This document shows, one piece after another, positions 1 to 9,952 of a stretch of 64,000 bases of DNA. Below the pieces are notes generated by a model. It did no database searches. It was not told where the DNA came from and worked only from the letters and a program-made list of their open reading frames with translations. Origin of the DNA: Atopobium deltae. Its GTDB lineage: Bacteria > Actinomycetota > Coriobacteriia > Coriobacteriales > Atopobiaceae. The stretch covers positions 124,001 to 188,000 of the forward strand of contig NZ_KQ959507.1 of the NCBI RefSeq assembly GCF_001552785.1, in the 5' to 3' direction. Each line of letters opens with the position of its first letter. Position 1 is the first letter of the stretch. A program made the translations under genes and the position numbers.

Positions 1-42
1 CTCGCTTTGGTCGCTGCTCGCTGTTGTCGATGCGCTCGGTCG

Positions 43-3000
43 TTACTCGCTTTTGATTGCTACTACAACGTCATGGCAACGAGCGCACAGACCGTCATCG
101 CCCAACGTACGCCAGTTCCAGCAACGAGGGCATTTATCGCCCGAAGCGTTGGTCACGACACACACGCTTTCGGCGAGTGTTCCAGCAGATGTAGCGCTGG
201 TCGTCGCAGCGTCAGCGGATTCGGCCTCGTCGATCTTCTCGGCAGCGAGATCGAGCTTGCAAAGCTCTACCTCGGAGCATACGAACGATTCACTCAAGTC
301 AACACCGCTAGCACGAAGCAAGTCGTACAGCTCGGGCGAAACCGTAAGCTCGGTGCGCGTTGCCTGCGTGGTCTTCTCGGCAATAGAGCCCTGTGCCAGC
401 GCCGCATCGTAAGCGCGCGTGAAGCTCGAACGAACGTCCGCTACCGCCTCGTAGGCTTGCAGGAGCGGCTCGTACTGCTCACAGGTCATGGGTGCCTCGA
501 ACCAGTCGAGAAGAGCGGCGTGAGTTTGATTATCGCGCAGCGACTTAGGCAAAAATTGCATGACTTCGTCAGTGGTGTAGACCAAAATGGGCTGGAAATC
601 ATGGACGAGCATGCTCAAGATGTATGACCAAGTCGTCAGGGCACTTCTGCGCTCGAAGCTCGATGGGGCCGAACAATAGGTTCTGTCCTTGGTCGCATTC
701 AAATAATCGTTCGAAAGCTCCGTGATGATGTAATCGTACAGCGTGCGATATACCACGTTGAAGCGGTACTGCTCGTAGGCACGGCTCACGATGTCGTGCA
801 CTTCACACATGCGTGCCAGCGCGAGTTTATCGTTGGGAAGCAAATCCTGCACCGCAATGCCGTCGCGAGCAAGGTCAAACTGCCCCTCAAGCTCGCCGAG
901 CAAGAAGCGCATAGTGTTACGAACCTTGCGATAAGCATCGCCAACATGCGACAAAATGCTGTCATCACACGAAACATCTGTGGAAGTATCGACCGACGCG
1001 ACCCACAGGCGCAACACGTCAGCACCCTGTGTCGCACATACCTTGTTAGGATCAATGACATTGCCCAACGACTTACTCATTTTGCGGCCATTGCCATCCA
1101 GGGTAAATCCTTGCGACACCACGGCTTTGTAGGGAGCAACATCGTAAGCGCCAATGGAGGTCATAAGCGAACTCATAAACCAACCACGGTGCTGATCCGA
1201 CCCCTCCAAGTATATATCCGCAGGAAAATCAAGGTAATCGCGATGCTTGCAAACGGCGGTGTGGCTGACACCCGAATCCCACCACACGTCCAAAATATCG
1301 GTATTCGCAACGAGCTTGGTGCCGCCGCATTCAGTGCATACGCAGGCGTCACCGAGGTAGTTGGCAGGGTCATCCACAAACCACGCGTCAGAACCCTTAG
1401 CATAAAAGAGCTCGATGACCTTATCGAGAGTCTTATCGTTTATGACAGTTGCACCGCAAGAAGCGCAGGTATATGCGGGAATAGGCACACCCCAATTGCG
1501 CTGGCGAGAAATGCACCAGTCGGGCCTGCCCTCAACCATCGAACCAATGCGATTGCGCGCATGGTCGGGATAAAAACGAACCTTCGCTAAGGCCTCGGCC
1601 GCACGTGCGCGCAAACCAGTCTTATCCATCGACACAAACCATTGATCGGTTGCGCGGAAAATGACGGGCTGCTTGCAGCGCCAGCAGTGAGGATACGAGT
1701 GCGTAATGTCCTCGTGTAAAATGAGCGATCCTCGCTGCGTGAGCCATTCGATAATAACAGGATTTGCCTCGTTGACGTGCATGCCGCCGAAGGGGCCACC
1801 GCTGCCAGCGCCTTCGCCTTTATAGAAGTGGCCATCGTTGTCGACAGGCATGGTGATGGGGATATCAAAACGCATACCCGCATTGTAGTCGTCAACACCG
1901 TGACCAGGCGCTGAGTGAACAACACCCGTACCATCGTCAAGGGTGACATAATCGGCATAAATGAAGCGTCCCTGAGCACCCAAATCACCAAAAATAGGCT
2001 GCAGGTAGGTATTACCCTCGAGTTCAACGCCCGTTTTTGACCAAATGCTGCCATCGGGATTGGTGATAAGTTCGACGTTAGTGTAGCCAAAACGCACGGC
2101 GTTCTTCTCGTACAGCGCTTGCGCCATGAGCTCGACGCGTGGGATAGGCGCGGTGCTGGTGGACGCGCCGTCTGCGTTATCGGCGTTGTCGCCACTGTCG
2201 CCGTTGTCGGTAATTTTAAGCGCGACATAGGATGCCTCGGGATGCAAAATCACAGCTTCGTTGGCAGGCAGCGTCCAAGGCGTTGTTGTCCAAATGTCAA
2301 CCCAGATAGAGCCTGCAAAGTCCTCGAGCCCTGCGGGCACAGACGTGAGTTTAAAGCGTACAAAAATAGCGGGCGAAACTTCGTCGGAGTACTCAATCTC
2401 GGCTTCCGAAAGCGCGGTATGACAGTGGTAACACCAATGCACGGGCTTACGGCCACGGTACACGGCGCCTTTATCGAACACTGCTTTGAAGATCTCGATA
2501 TCGGTTGCATCGTAATCATGTGTGTAGGTCAAGTAAGGGTTGTCCCACTCGGCCAACACGCCCAGACGCTTGAAGCCCTGCCGCTGGGTGTCAACCTGCT
2601 CAACGGCCATACGGCGACAAATTTCACGGATCTTCTCGGTAGGTAAGGCATTGAATTTTTGCGTACCAAGCATGCCTTCTACCTTGTGCTCGATGGGCTG
2701 ACCGTGACAGTCCCAGCCAGGAACAAACGGCGTCTGGTAGCCGCGCATGGACCAGTAGCGGTTGATAATATCCTTCGAGATTTTATTTTGTGCATGCCCG
2801 AGGTGAATGGGGCCATTTGCATAAGGAGGGCCATCGTGGAGCACGAATTTTTTGTGTCCTTCATTTTTTTTGAGTAGCAACTCATAGATACCCGCCTCAT
2901 CCCAAGCGCGACGGCGGTCAGGCTCTGTTTGAGCCAAGTTCGCGCGCATGGGAAATGCTGTTTTTGGAAGATTCATTGTTGCTTTAAACTCGTTTGCCAC
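43..3000 (-). CDS. ileS: Isoleucyl-tRNA synthetase
   Basis: Class I aminoacyl-tRNA synthetase that charges tRNA-Ile in the cytoplasm. The HIGH signature appears as HLGH near residue 67, KMSKS as KMSKSLGN near residue 640, and a C-terminal zinc site as CPRC...CARC near residues 950-975. About 985 aa, somewhat longer than usual because of two low-complexity stretches: an Asp/Asn/Ala-rich insert in the editing region (about residues 265-285) and an Ala/Ser/Thr-rich stretch just before the zinc site. I chose the GTG at 3000 because AAAAGGGG lies 6-7 bases upstream and VANEFKATM matches the family N-terminus; the open frame continues to 3051. Transcribed away from fbp. No T-box is recognisable upstream. 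Confidence 0.97.
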   Translation of the reverse strand: MANEFKATMNLPKTAFPMRANLAQTEPDRRRAWDEAGIYELLLKKNEGHKKFVLHDGPPYANGPIHLGHAQNKISKDIINRYWSMRGYQTPFVPGWDCHGQPIEHKVEGMLGTQKFNALPTEKIREICRRMAVEQVDTQRQGFKRLGVLAEWDNPYLTYTHDYDATDIEIFKAVFDKGAVYRGRKPVHWCYHCHTALSEAEIEYSDEVSPAIFVRFKLTSVPAGLEDFAGSIWVDIWTTTPWTLPANEAVILHPEASYVALKITDNGDSGDNADNADGASTSTAPIPRVELMAQALYEKNAVRFGYTNVELITNPDGSIWSKTGVELEGNTYLQPIFGDLGAQGRFIYADYVTLDDGTGVVHSAPGHGVDDYNAGMRFDIPITMPVDNDGHFYKGEGAGSGGPFGGMHVNEANPVIIEWLTQRGSLILHEDITHSYPHCWRCKQPVIFRATDQWFVSMDKTGLRARAAEALAKVRFYPDHARNRIGSMVEGRPDWCISRQRNWGVPIPAYTCASCGATVINDKTLDKVIELFYAKGSDAWFVDDPANYLGDACVCTECGGTKLVANTDILDVWWDSGVSHTAVCKHRDYLDFPADIYLEGSDQHRGWFMSSLMTSIGAYDVAPYKAVVSQGFTLDGNGRKMSKSLGNVIDPNKVCATQGADVLRLWVASVDTSTDVSCDDSILSHVGDAYRKVRNTMRFLLGELEGQFDLARDGIAVQDLLPNDKLALARMCEVHDIVSRAYEQYRFNVVYRTLYDYIITELSNDYLNATKDRTYCSAPSSFERRSALTTWSYILSMLVHDFQPILVYTTDEVMQFLPKSLRDNQTHAALLDWFEAPMTCEQYEPLLQAYEAVADVRSSFTRAYDAALAQGSIAEKTTQATRTELTVSPELYDLLRASGVDLSESFVCSEVELCKLDLAAEKIDEAESADAATTSATSAGTLAESVCVVTNASGDKCPRCWNWRTLGDDGLCARCHDVVVAIKSE

Positions 3001-3312
3001 CAAAAACCCCTTTTCTTTAAGCTGACTTCTCTTTTGAGGCATGCAAGTCATGCCGCAGGCGTGACGTCGTGGACTCGCCAGGCGCGATGCCTAAGCAAGG
3101 CTGCTGGAACGCAACTGCGCGCTTGCATAAACCATAATGATACCATGCAGCTGCAGGCGTTTGTCGCGCGTTTGTGTCGATGATGTTATCGAGCTGTGAA
3201 TATATTTTGACAATACCACGCTGACCTATTTATCGTGCGTGCAGAGCGTATCTTATGAGATCCTCAAAGTGATCGCGCGTGAACGCGGGATGCCACCATC
3301 AAAGGAGCAGCT
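3001..3312. promoter_or_regulatory. Divergent ileS/fbp intergenic region
   Basis: About 310 bases without a gene between two divergent starts. On the plus strand a TTGACA at 3207-3212 is followed at 16-17 bases by a weak T-rich -10, a possible fbp promoter. On the minus strand a TTGTCA/GATAAC pair covers the same area and could serve ileS. AAAGGAG at 3301-3307 is the fbp ribosome binding site. I looked for a T-box (AGGGTGGNACCGCG-like) for ileS and found none in the right place. Confidence 0.35.
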
Positions 3313-5226
3313 GTGTTACCACCATCTGCATCATCGTCCGAACAAACACAACAGTATTTCGATAATGCCTATCTTAAACTCTTGTCGGAGCAGTTTCCGT
3401 GTGCCCAAACTGCCTACACCGAAATCATTAATCTCTCGGCCATTCTAAACCTTCCCAAGGCAACCGAACACTTCATGAGCGACGTGCACGGCGAGGCCGA
3501 GGCCTTTGAACACATTCTCAACAACTGCTCGGGCGTCATCCGCGAACGAGTGCGTTCTATTTTTAGACACGAACTCTCGCCGAGCGAGCAGGACGATCTG
3601 TGCACGCTCATTTATTATCCTAAAGAGAAACTCGCTCTTATTAAGGACAAAGACGCACGCTGGTACTATGACACCCTGCTGTTGCTCGTGCGCATCGCAC
3701 GCAATCTTTCGAGCAGCTATACCCGCTCCAAAGTGCGCAAAGCCTTGCCCGCGCCCTATGCCTACATTATTGATGAGCTTCTGCGCGCTTCGAGCATCGG
3801 AGAGCAAAGCCGCCACGATTACCACGTGCACATCATCGAGTCCATCGTTGACGTAGGTTCGGCCGACGATTTTATCTTCTCGCTAGCTGCCCTTATTAAA
3901 CGCCTGGCCGTAGACCACCTGCACATCATCGGCGACATTTTTGATCGCGGGGCACATCCCGATAAGATCATGGACCGCTTGAGGGCATACCACTCCCTCG
4001 ACATTCAGTGGGGTAACCACGACGTTTGTTGGATGGGTGCTGCAGCGGGCTCGGACGCCTGCATTGCAACCATCATCCGCAACAGCATTCGCTACAACTG
4101 CTATGAGCTGCTCGAACTCGGCTACGGCATCTCTTTGCGTGAACTCGCTCTGTTTGCCGAGAAGACCTATCAGGCTAGTGAGGACATTTTACCCATCAAT
4201 AAGGCTATTGCCGTCATGTTGTTTAAACTTGAGGGCCAAGTCATTATGCGCAACAAGGCCTTTAATATGCAAGATCGCCTCTTTTTGGACAAAATCAACT
4301 TGGACGATGGCAGCGTTGTTATTGGACAAAAGCGCTACGAACTTATGACGCGAGACTTCCCCACCATTGATCCCGCCGATCCATACCACCTCTCCGACGA
4401 AGAGCAACATATCATCGAGGGCTTACGCAAATCATTCAGGGAAAGTCAGCGCCTACGTCGCCACATCGAATTTTTGTATGAGCACGGAAGTCTGTACTTG
4501 GTCTACAACAACAACCTGCTGTTCCACGGTTGCATGCCCCTGCATATGTATGGCAGCTTTAGGCCCGTAAACTGCGCTGGAAGGCATTACGCAGGCAAGC
4601 AATACTTTGATTTTTGCGATCGTATGGCGCGACGCGCCTGGTATACACATGATCAAGAAGCGCTCGACTGGATGTGGTACTTGTGGTGTGGGAGGTACTC
4701 GCCCTTATCGGGACGCATAGTCAAAACCTTTGAGCGGACTTTTATTGCCGATAAGAGCTCGTGGGCAGAACCCGAGGATCCCTACTACACTTTGACGGAA
4801 TCCCCCACGGTATGCGAGCGTATTCTTGCGGAGTTTGGTTTGACACACCCCCACTCGCATATTATTAATGGTCACACGCCCGTTAAGACCATTAAAGGTG
4901 AGACGCCTTTGCGCGGCAACAACAAATTGCTGGTTATCGACGGCGGATTTTGTCGGGCGTATCACAAAAAGACGGGCATCGCGGGCTACACCCTGATTGC
5001 AAACAGCACAGGCATGCGCATTAAAGCACACCGCCCCTTCCAGGGCATTGCCTATGCGCTGGTTAACAATGCCGATATAGAAAGTGACGACGATACCTTC
5101 GAACGAGAAGATCCTCCTTTAAAAATTGCGGACACCGACATTGGTAAACGCATTCGCGAACGCATTGCTGCCCTAAAGGCACTGCTTAACGCCTACCGCA
5201 CGGGTGAGCTTGCCGAACATCGCTAA
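3313..5226 (+). CDS. fbp: Fructose-1,6-bisphosphatase, class III
   Basis: Hydrolyses fructose-1,6-bisphosphate to fructose-6-phosphate in gluconeogenesis. The 637 aa length fits the class III (Bacillus YydE/Fbp) family, which has a calcineurin-like metallophosphatase core. Metal-binding motifs are visible: DVHGE near residue 56, GDIFDRG near 206, GNHD near 234 and INGHTP near 517. The start is GTG with AAAGGAG five bases upstream. The variable C-terminus ends in a charged tail containing FEREDPP, which carries one copy of the CGAGAAG motif out of the usual Glu-Lys frame. A second, unrelated class II enzyme (glpX) sits 25 kb away in the same window. Confidence 0.95.
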   Translation: MLPPSASSSEQTQQYFDNAYLKLLSEQFPCAQTAYTEIINLSAILNLPKATEHFMSDVHGEAEAFEHILNNCSGVIRERVRSIFRHELSPSEQDDLCTLIYYPKEKLALIKDKDARWYYDTLLLLVRIARNLSSSYTRSKVRKALPAPYAYIIDELLRASSIGEQSRHDYHVHIIESIVDVGSADDFIFSLAALIKRLAVDHLHIIGDIFDRGAHPDKIMDRLRAYHSLDIQWGNHDVCWMGAAAGSDACIATIIRNSIRYNCYELLELGYGISLRELALFAEKTYQASEDILPINKAIAVMLFKLEGQVIMRNKAFNMQDRLFLDKINLDDGSVVIGQKRYELMTRDFPTIDPADPYHLSDEEQHIIEGLRKSFRESQRLRRHIEFLYEHGSLYLVYNNNLLFHGCMPLHMYGSFRPVNCAGRHYAGKQYFDFCDRMARRAWYTHDQEALDWMWYLWCGRYSPLSGRIVKTFERTFIADKSSWAEPEDPYYTLTESPTVCERILAEFGLTHPHSHIINGHTPVKTIKGETPLRGNNKLLVIDGGFCRAYHKKTGIAGYTLIANSTGMRIKAHRPFQGIAYALVNNADIESDDDTFEREDPPLKIADTDIGKRIRERIAALKALLNAYRTGELAEHR

Positions 5227-5347
5227 TAGTTGTGCAAAAACCTTGACGGTGTGTTATCGGTATGAAGGAACAGCGCTTAGGGTATTTCTTTTGTGTATAT
5301 ATTTCGACCATATGTGTATACTTTTGGATATTTTGCACGGTATTGCA

Positions 5348-5375
5348 CGCGTTTTGCGCACATAACGCGCGTTTT
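5348..5375 (+). terminator. Weak hairpin downstream of fbp
   Basis: CGCGTT (5348-5353) can pair with AACGCG (5364-5369), followed by CGTTTTT. The stem is short and the loop is about 10 bases, so this may be a weak fbp terminator or chance. Confidence 0.25.
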
Positions 5376-5421
5376 TCGTGTGTGACATGCGCTTTGCACG
5401 GTTTTAGAGAGGACACGTTCC

Positions 5422-7356
5422 ATGAAAAAGAACAGGCGCGACCAAAACAGACGTGATCAACGTCAAAGGATGTTTTTATTTGCGCTTCTGGCTGTGGCGA
5501 TCGTTTTTGTTCTTAATTCCGTTTTTTCGAATTATCGAGCGGGTAATGCCATTCAAACAACGTATAGCGACTTTTCCACGATGCTTGACCGCGGCGTCGT
5601 AAAATCGGTGGAGCTCAATACCAGCACTGGCGAAATCCGCTACACCGCCGAGAAGGACAAGAAACAGCAAGAATTTTATACCACGCGTTTCCCTGGCGAT
5701 ACAAACCTTGTCGAGAAGCTCAATAAAAAAGGTGTGCGCTACTCCGCTATTAGCAAACAGGCAGATCAGAGCGCTGCACTTATCTCGTATCTCATTACCG
5801 CGATTCTGCCCTTTGCCCTTATCATCGGCGCCTTTTTGTGGATCAACCGTCGCATTAAAAAGGCCATGGGCGATGACAACCCTTCAATGACCTTTGGTGG
5901 TGGCTTCGGCTCCCCCTTTGGTGCGGGCCTAGGTAAGTCAGGCGCCAAGGTGGTCAATGGCGAAGAGACAGGCGTGACCTTCAAGGATGTCGCGGGCCAG
6001 GATGAGGCTAAGGAATCTCTTGCCGAGATCGTTAGTTTTCTCGAGAAGCCCGACAAGTATTCTGCTATTGGTGCAAAGCTCCCTCACGGTGCGCTGCTCG
6101 TAGGTCCTCCAGGCACAGGTAAAACCTTGCTTGCCAAGGCCGTTGCGGGCGAAGCACATGTGCCATTTTTCTCCATATCGGGTTCCGAATTTGTCGAGAT
6201 GTTTGTCGGCCGCGGTGCTGCCAAAGTGCGCGACCTCTTTAAACAAGCAAATGAGAAGGCCCCCTGCATTGTCTTTATCGACGAGGTGGATACCATCGGT
6301 AAGCGCCGTGACACGGGCCTTACTACCAACGACGAGCGTGAACAAACCTTAAACCAGCTCTTGAGCGAGATGGACGGTTTCGACAACCACAAGGGTATTG
6401 TCGTATTAGCCGCAACCAACCGTCCCGACTCCCTCGATCCCGCACTGTTGCGCCCTGGTCGCTTTGACAGGCGTATCCCCGTTGAGCTGCCCGATCTTGC
6501 TGGTCGTAAGGCCATCCTTGATCTGCACTCGACTGATGTCAAAATGCAGGCGGGCGTTGATTTGGACATCATTGCACGCTCTACACCAGGTGCCTCGGGC
6601 GCTGACCTTGCTAACATCATCAACGAGGCCGCGCTTCGTGCCGTCCGCCGCGGACGCTCACAGGTGACGCAGGAAGACGTACAAGAGTCCGTCGAAGTTG
6701 TTATTGCTGGCGAGAAGCGCAAGTCAACGGTTCTTTCTGAGCACGAGAAGAAAGTCGTCTCGTATCATGAAATCGGCCACGCCATCGTGGCAGCCGCACA
6801 AAAAGGCACCGCTCCCGTCCAAAAAATTACCATCGTACCGCGCACCTCTGGTGCACTAGGTTACACCATGCAAGTCGAGGAGGACGAGAAGTTCCTCACC
6901 TCGCGCGAAGAAGCCGAAGGAAAGATTGCTGTATTGTGTGGCGGTCGCACGGCCGAGGAACTCATCTTCGATCAAATCACGACAGGCGCTGCCAACGACA
7001 TCGAGAAGGCCACCAAGATCGCACGCAACATGGTCACGCAATACGGCATGTCAGATAAGTTTGGCATGGTCGCGCTCGGCCAGGTCCGCAACCGCTATTT
7101 GGGTGGCGGCACTGAGCTTACCTGCTCGGAAGGCACAGCGCAGCAAATAGATGAAGAGGTCATGCGCCTTATCGAGAAGGGCCACCAAAAAGCCCGCGAA
7201 ATTCTTACCGCCAATCGCTTTAAGCTGCATGAGCTCGCTCGCTACCTGCAGAAAAAAGAAACGATTACCGGAGAAGAGTTTATGCGCATTTTTGAACGTG
7301 AAGATGGCTTTGGTCCTGTTGGCAGTGCTTACGAGAAGACCGACGAGGCCAAGTAG
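5422..7356 (+). CDS. ftsH: ATP-dependent zinc metalloprotease FtsH
   Basis: Membrane-anchored AAA+ protease that degrades damaged or regulated membrane and cytosolic proteins. 644 aa, typical. A basic N-terminus is followed by TM1 (about 17-35), an extracytoplasmic domain and TM2 (about 119-141). The AAA module has Walker A GPPGTGKT near 227 and Walker B IVFIDEVD near 285; the zinc motif HEIGH lies near 450. The ATG at 5422 has AGAGAGGA upstream. The gene carries about ten CGAGAAG motif copies, mostly as Glu-Lys codons, one of them in the variable C-terminal tail (YEKTDEAK). Confidence 0.97.
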   Translation: MKKNRRDQNRRDQRQRMFLFALLAVAIVFVLNSVFSNYRAGNAIQTTYSDFSTMLDRGVVKSVELNTSTGEIRYTAEKDKKQQEFYTTRFPGDTNLVEKLNKKGVRYSAISKQADQSAALISYLITAILPFALIIGAFLWINRRIKKAMGDDNPSMTFGGGFGSPFGAGLGKSGAKVVNGEETGVTFKDVAGQDEAKESLAEIVSFLEKPDKYSAIGAKLPHGALLVGPPGTGKTLLAKAVAGEAHVPFFSISGSEFVEMFVGRGAAKVRDLFKQANEKAPCIVFIDEVDTIGKRRDTGLTTNDEREQTLNQLLSEMDGFDNHKGIVVLAATNRPDSLDPALLRPGRFDRRIPVELPDLAGRKAILDLHSTDVKMQAGVDLDIIARSTPGASGADLANIINEAALRAVRRGRSQVTQEDVQESVEVVIAGEKRKSTVLSEHEKKVVSYHEIGHAIVAAAQKGTAPVQKITIVPRTSGALGYTMQVEEDEKFLTSREEAEGKIAVLCGGRTAEELIFDQITTGAANDIEKATKIARNMVTQYGMSDKFGMVALGQVRNRYLGGGTELTCSEGTAQQIDEEVMRLIEKGHQKAREILTANRFKLHELARYLQKKETITGEEFMRIFEREDGFGPVGSAYEKTDEAK

Positions 7357-7387
7357 TCGCATTCCCTAGCCGGAGTGCTTGCGTTTC

Positions 7388-8212
7388 TTAGCGGCACAGC
7401 TCCCAAAAGACGACAGCTGATGCGGCGGCAACATTTAACGAGTCGACACCCGCTGACATGGGTATTTGTACGATCTCGTCGCAAGCCTCTATAACGGATG
7501 AGCTTAAGCCTGTCCCCTCTGTTCCAAAAAAGAGTGCCAGTTTTGGATACTTTTTGAGCTGTGGAGCATCAAGGGGGCAGGCTTTTTTGTTCAGCGCTAA
7601 AGCCACGCAGGTAAAGCCCTCCGTTTTGAGAAGCTCTACCAGCGTTTGTGGCCACATCTCTTGCGGGGCATACACATGTGGGATGCATAAGGAATTTCCC
7701 ATCGATACTCGTATTGCCCTTCTCGAGAAGGGATCGGCACAGCTCGGTGCGGCGATGATGCCATCAACATTCAACGCGGCGGCGCTACGAAAAATTGCAC
7801 CTATGTTGGTGGTATCAACTACGTCCTCAAGGACGGCAATGTGACGTGCCCCATGCAGGATTTGTTGTGGAGTATTCGGAGCGGGACGCTTAAAGGCACC
7901 AAAAATACCTCGTGTTAAAGGGTAACCCACAAGGGTGCTTGCAAGCTCTTTCGGTATTACAAACACGGGAATCTCGTCAGGAAGCGCCTTAAGGCAATCG
8001 GCTAAGGCCTGTAATTTTTTCTCGTTCAGTAAAAACGAAACGGGTTTCAGACCTCGCGCAAGCGCCACGCGCAGGGCGATTTCGGACTCTACGATCATAT
8101 GCGTCTTTGCGCTGTTGTGTGGTAGGCGAAGTTTATGCTGCGCTAAGCCCGCATAGAGCTGTAAGGCAGGATCATTGAGTTCATCGAGGCTCTGTATGTG
8201 AATGACTGGCAT
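7388..8212 (-). CDS. SpoU/TrmH-family RNA methyltransferase
   Basis: Probable 2'-O-ribose methyltransferase of the SPOUT (trefoil-knot) superfamily acting on rRNA or tRNA; the target nucleotide cannot be told from sequence. SPOUT motif 1 is seen as TTNIGAIFRSA near residue 137, motif 2 as LALFFGTEGTGLS near 230, and motif 3 as the C-terminal SLNVAAASAVVFWEL. The start at 8212 gives MPVIHIQSLDEL, with AGGAG eight bases upstream; the longer open frame to 8386 lacks such a site and has no family resemblance. 274 aa. Convergent with ftsH, with a 31-base gap. It contains a perfect palindromic pair of CGAGAAG motifs at 7717-7732. Confidence 0.88.
   Translation of the reverse strand: MPVIHIQSLDELNDPALQLYAGLAQHKLRLPHNSAKTHMIVESEIALRVALARGLKPVSFLLNEKKLQALADCLKALPDEIPVFVIPKELASTLVGYPLTRGIFGAFKRPAPNTPQQILHGARHIAVLEDVVDTTNIGAIFRSAAALNVDGIIAAPSCADPFSRRAIRVSMGNSLCIPHVYAPQEMWPQTLVELLKTEGFTCVALALNKKACPLDAPQLKKYPKLALFFGTEGTGLSSSVIEACDEIVQIPMSAGVDSLNVAAASAVVFWELCR
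7717..7732. repeat. Palindromic head-to-head pair of the CGAGAAG motif
   Basis: CCCTTCTCGAGAAGGG is a perfect 16-base palindrome formed by two overlapping copies of the abundant 7-mer, inside the RNA methylase gene, where it encodes PFSRR rather than Glu-Lys. Confidence 0.8.
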
Positions 8213-8439
8213 TACTGGTCTCCTGGCGCCTTCTTGTATGTCTGTACGTTTTAGCATAGGTACTTGGCGTTTATCGTGTAAACTTGAGAAGTTCGCAAAA
8301 TGGAATTGTGAAGTAACGCTAGAGGATGTTAAAACGCCTTTAATATCCTCAATTCCGCTCCTATCCTCAGTAAAAGAGGGTATCATACAGATAGCTTATT
8401 CACTAAAAGCCCTCTCGTATAAAGATTGGTTTTTACGAT

Positions 8440-9951
8440 ATGCCACAAGGAAAGCACCTTAGTTCAAACGCCAATATGTCCGCAGCTAACGACAACGCAG
8501 CTACCGCACAAGACACGCATAAAAAGCAAGCATGGTATCACAATAAGCGCACACGCACCGTCGTTCTTATCGCCAGTGTGGCGGTGGTGACGGTCTACTT
8601 TGGTGGCACATTTGCGTTTGCTTCCCGTTTTTATCCGAACACCACCCTGCAGACACATGACATTTCGCTTAAAACAGCTGATGATGTAGCACATCAGCTC
8701 ACAAACTCCTATGACAGCTACCAGATACAGATCACTGGTCAGGGACTGTCCAAAACGCTGAAGGCCGCTGACCTCAAGCTCACGATCGCTACCAAGGCTA
8801 TCGCAAATGCGGCCATCAAGCAACAAAATCAGTGGTTGTGGCCTCTTGCCGTCTGGATGCCCCATAAGCTTAGCTATCAAAACCAGGCAACATTCGATAA
8901 GGAAGCCCTAAAAAAGCTCCTTGATCCCGCGATCAAAAAAATCAACAACAACGCTACTCCCCCAAAAAGTGCCGCCTGCGTCTTTGATAAAGAGCAGCAA
9001 AAATTCGTGATCCAAAAAGAGGTCTACGGTACCATGCTTGATTCCGAGCAAGTCTACAAGGCTGTCGAGAAGGACATCGTCGCGTTAAAGCCTAGCTCGA
9101 TGCTTGGTAATGAGACGCTCAAAAAGCCCGATCTTCTCGATAATGATCCAGCACTTCTCAAAGTGGCCGAGACCGCGAATGGTTTTTTGTGTGGTCCCAT
9201 TAAACTGACCTTTAAGGGTAGCGAGGTCACCACCATAAATAACGATGCGCTCGCCGCATGGATTAGCTTCTCGGGTACGAAAGAGCCCCAGTTTAATACC
9301 GACGGCATCGCCACGTGGATGCAAAAGGAGTTTGCTGGTCAGCTCAACACCGTGGGTACAACACGCAATTATACGCGCCCCGATGGCAAGGCCGTTAAGA
9401 TCTCGGGTGGTACCTATGGTTGGAAAATTGATAGCGAGGGACTGGCCAAAAAACTCATTGAGCACATAGGTGCAAAATCCAAGGACGCGCTCGAGATTCC
9501 CACCAAGCAAACGGCTGCCGTTTGGGGAGCGAAGGGCACGGCCGACTGGGGCGACACCTATTTGGACACCGATTTGTCCGAGCAGTACGCTCGCCTGTAC
9601 GTTGGTGGACAACTCAAGTGGGAAAGCGCTTTTGTCAGTGGAAACATTGCGACGAAGCACGGCACTCCCGAAGGCGTATATGCCATCAATAACTTCAAGT
9701 CGAGAAAACAAACGCTCACGGGAAGAGATGAAGATAAGGACGGCAAGCCCGACTACATTAGTTTTGTAGAATACTGGATGCCCTTCGTACGCAACTCAAT
9801 TGCGTTTCATGATGCTCCATGGCGCTCAGGCTTTGGCGGAAAAATTTATCAGAGCCGCGGAAGTCACGGCTGTGTGAATCTCCCTCCTGCTAAGGCAGCT
9901 GAGCTCTACAATATTTTGCCTGTTGGCACACCTGTGTTGGTGCACTGGTAA
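8440..9951 (+). CDS. L,D-transpeptidase (YkuD domain) with N-terminal membrane anchor
   Basis: Cell-wall enzyme expected to form 3-3 peptidoglycan cross-links or attach proteins to the wall. Residues about 38-61 form a single hydrophobic signal-anchor (VVLIASVAVVTVYF core). A peptidoglycan-binding (PG_binding_4-like) region follows, then the C-terminal YkuD domain with the catalytic motif SHGCVNLP near 474 and an HDAPW motif before it. 503 aa. The ATG at 8440 lacks a clear ribosome binding site; an internal ATG at 8476 (MSAANDNA) is a fair alternative start. It ends one base before the stop of the convergent ffh gene. Confidence 0.9.
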   Translation: MPQGKHLSSNANMSAANDNAATAQDTHKKQAWYHNKRTRTVVLIASVAVVTVYFGGTFAFASRFYPNTTLQTHDISLKTADDVAHQLTNSYDSYQIQITGQGLSKTLKAADLKLTIATKAIANAAIKQQNQWLWPLAVWMPHKLSYQNQATFDKEALKKLLDPAIKKINNNATPPKSAACVFDKEQQKFVIQKEVYGTMLDSEQVYKAVEKDIVALKPSSMLGNETLKKPDLLDNDPALLKVAETANGFLCGPIKLTFKGSEVTTINNDALAAWISFSGTKEPQFNTDGIATWMQKEFAGQLNTVGTTRNYTRPDGKAVKISGGTYGWKIDSEGLAKKLIEHIGAKSKDALEIPTKQTAAVWGAKGTADWGDTYLDTDLSEQYARLYVGGQLKWESAFVSGNIATKHGTPEGVYAINNFKSRKQTLTGRDEDKDGKPDYISFVEYWMPFVRNSIAFHDAPWRSGFGGKIYQSRGSHGCVNLPPAKAAELYNILPVGTPVLVHW

Positions 9952-9952
9952 T

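Noticed and set aside
7-627. A 206 aa plus-strand ORF at the window start
   Set aside because: It is the antisense shadow of the C-terminal part of ileS, with no ribosome binding site or family match.
3051-3312. A T-box riboswitch upstream of ileS
   Set aside because: The only GGTGGCATCCCGCG-like string (complement of 3284-3297) lies far from ileS, next to the fbp start, with no specifier or antiterminator fold and no downstream T-run.
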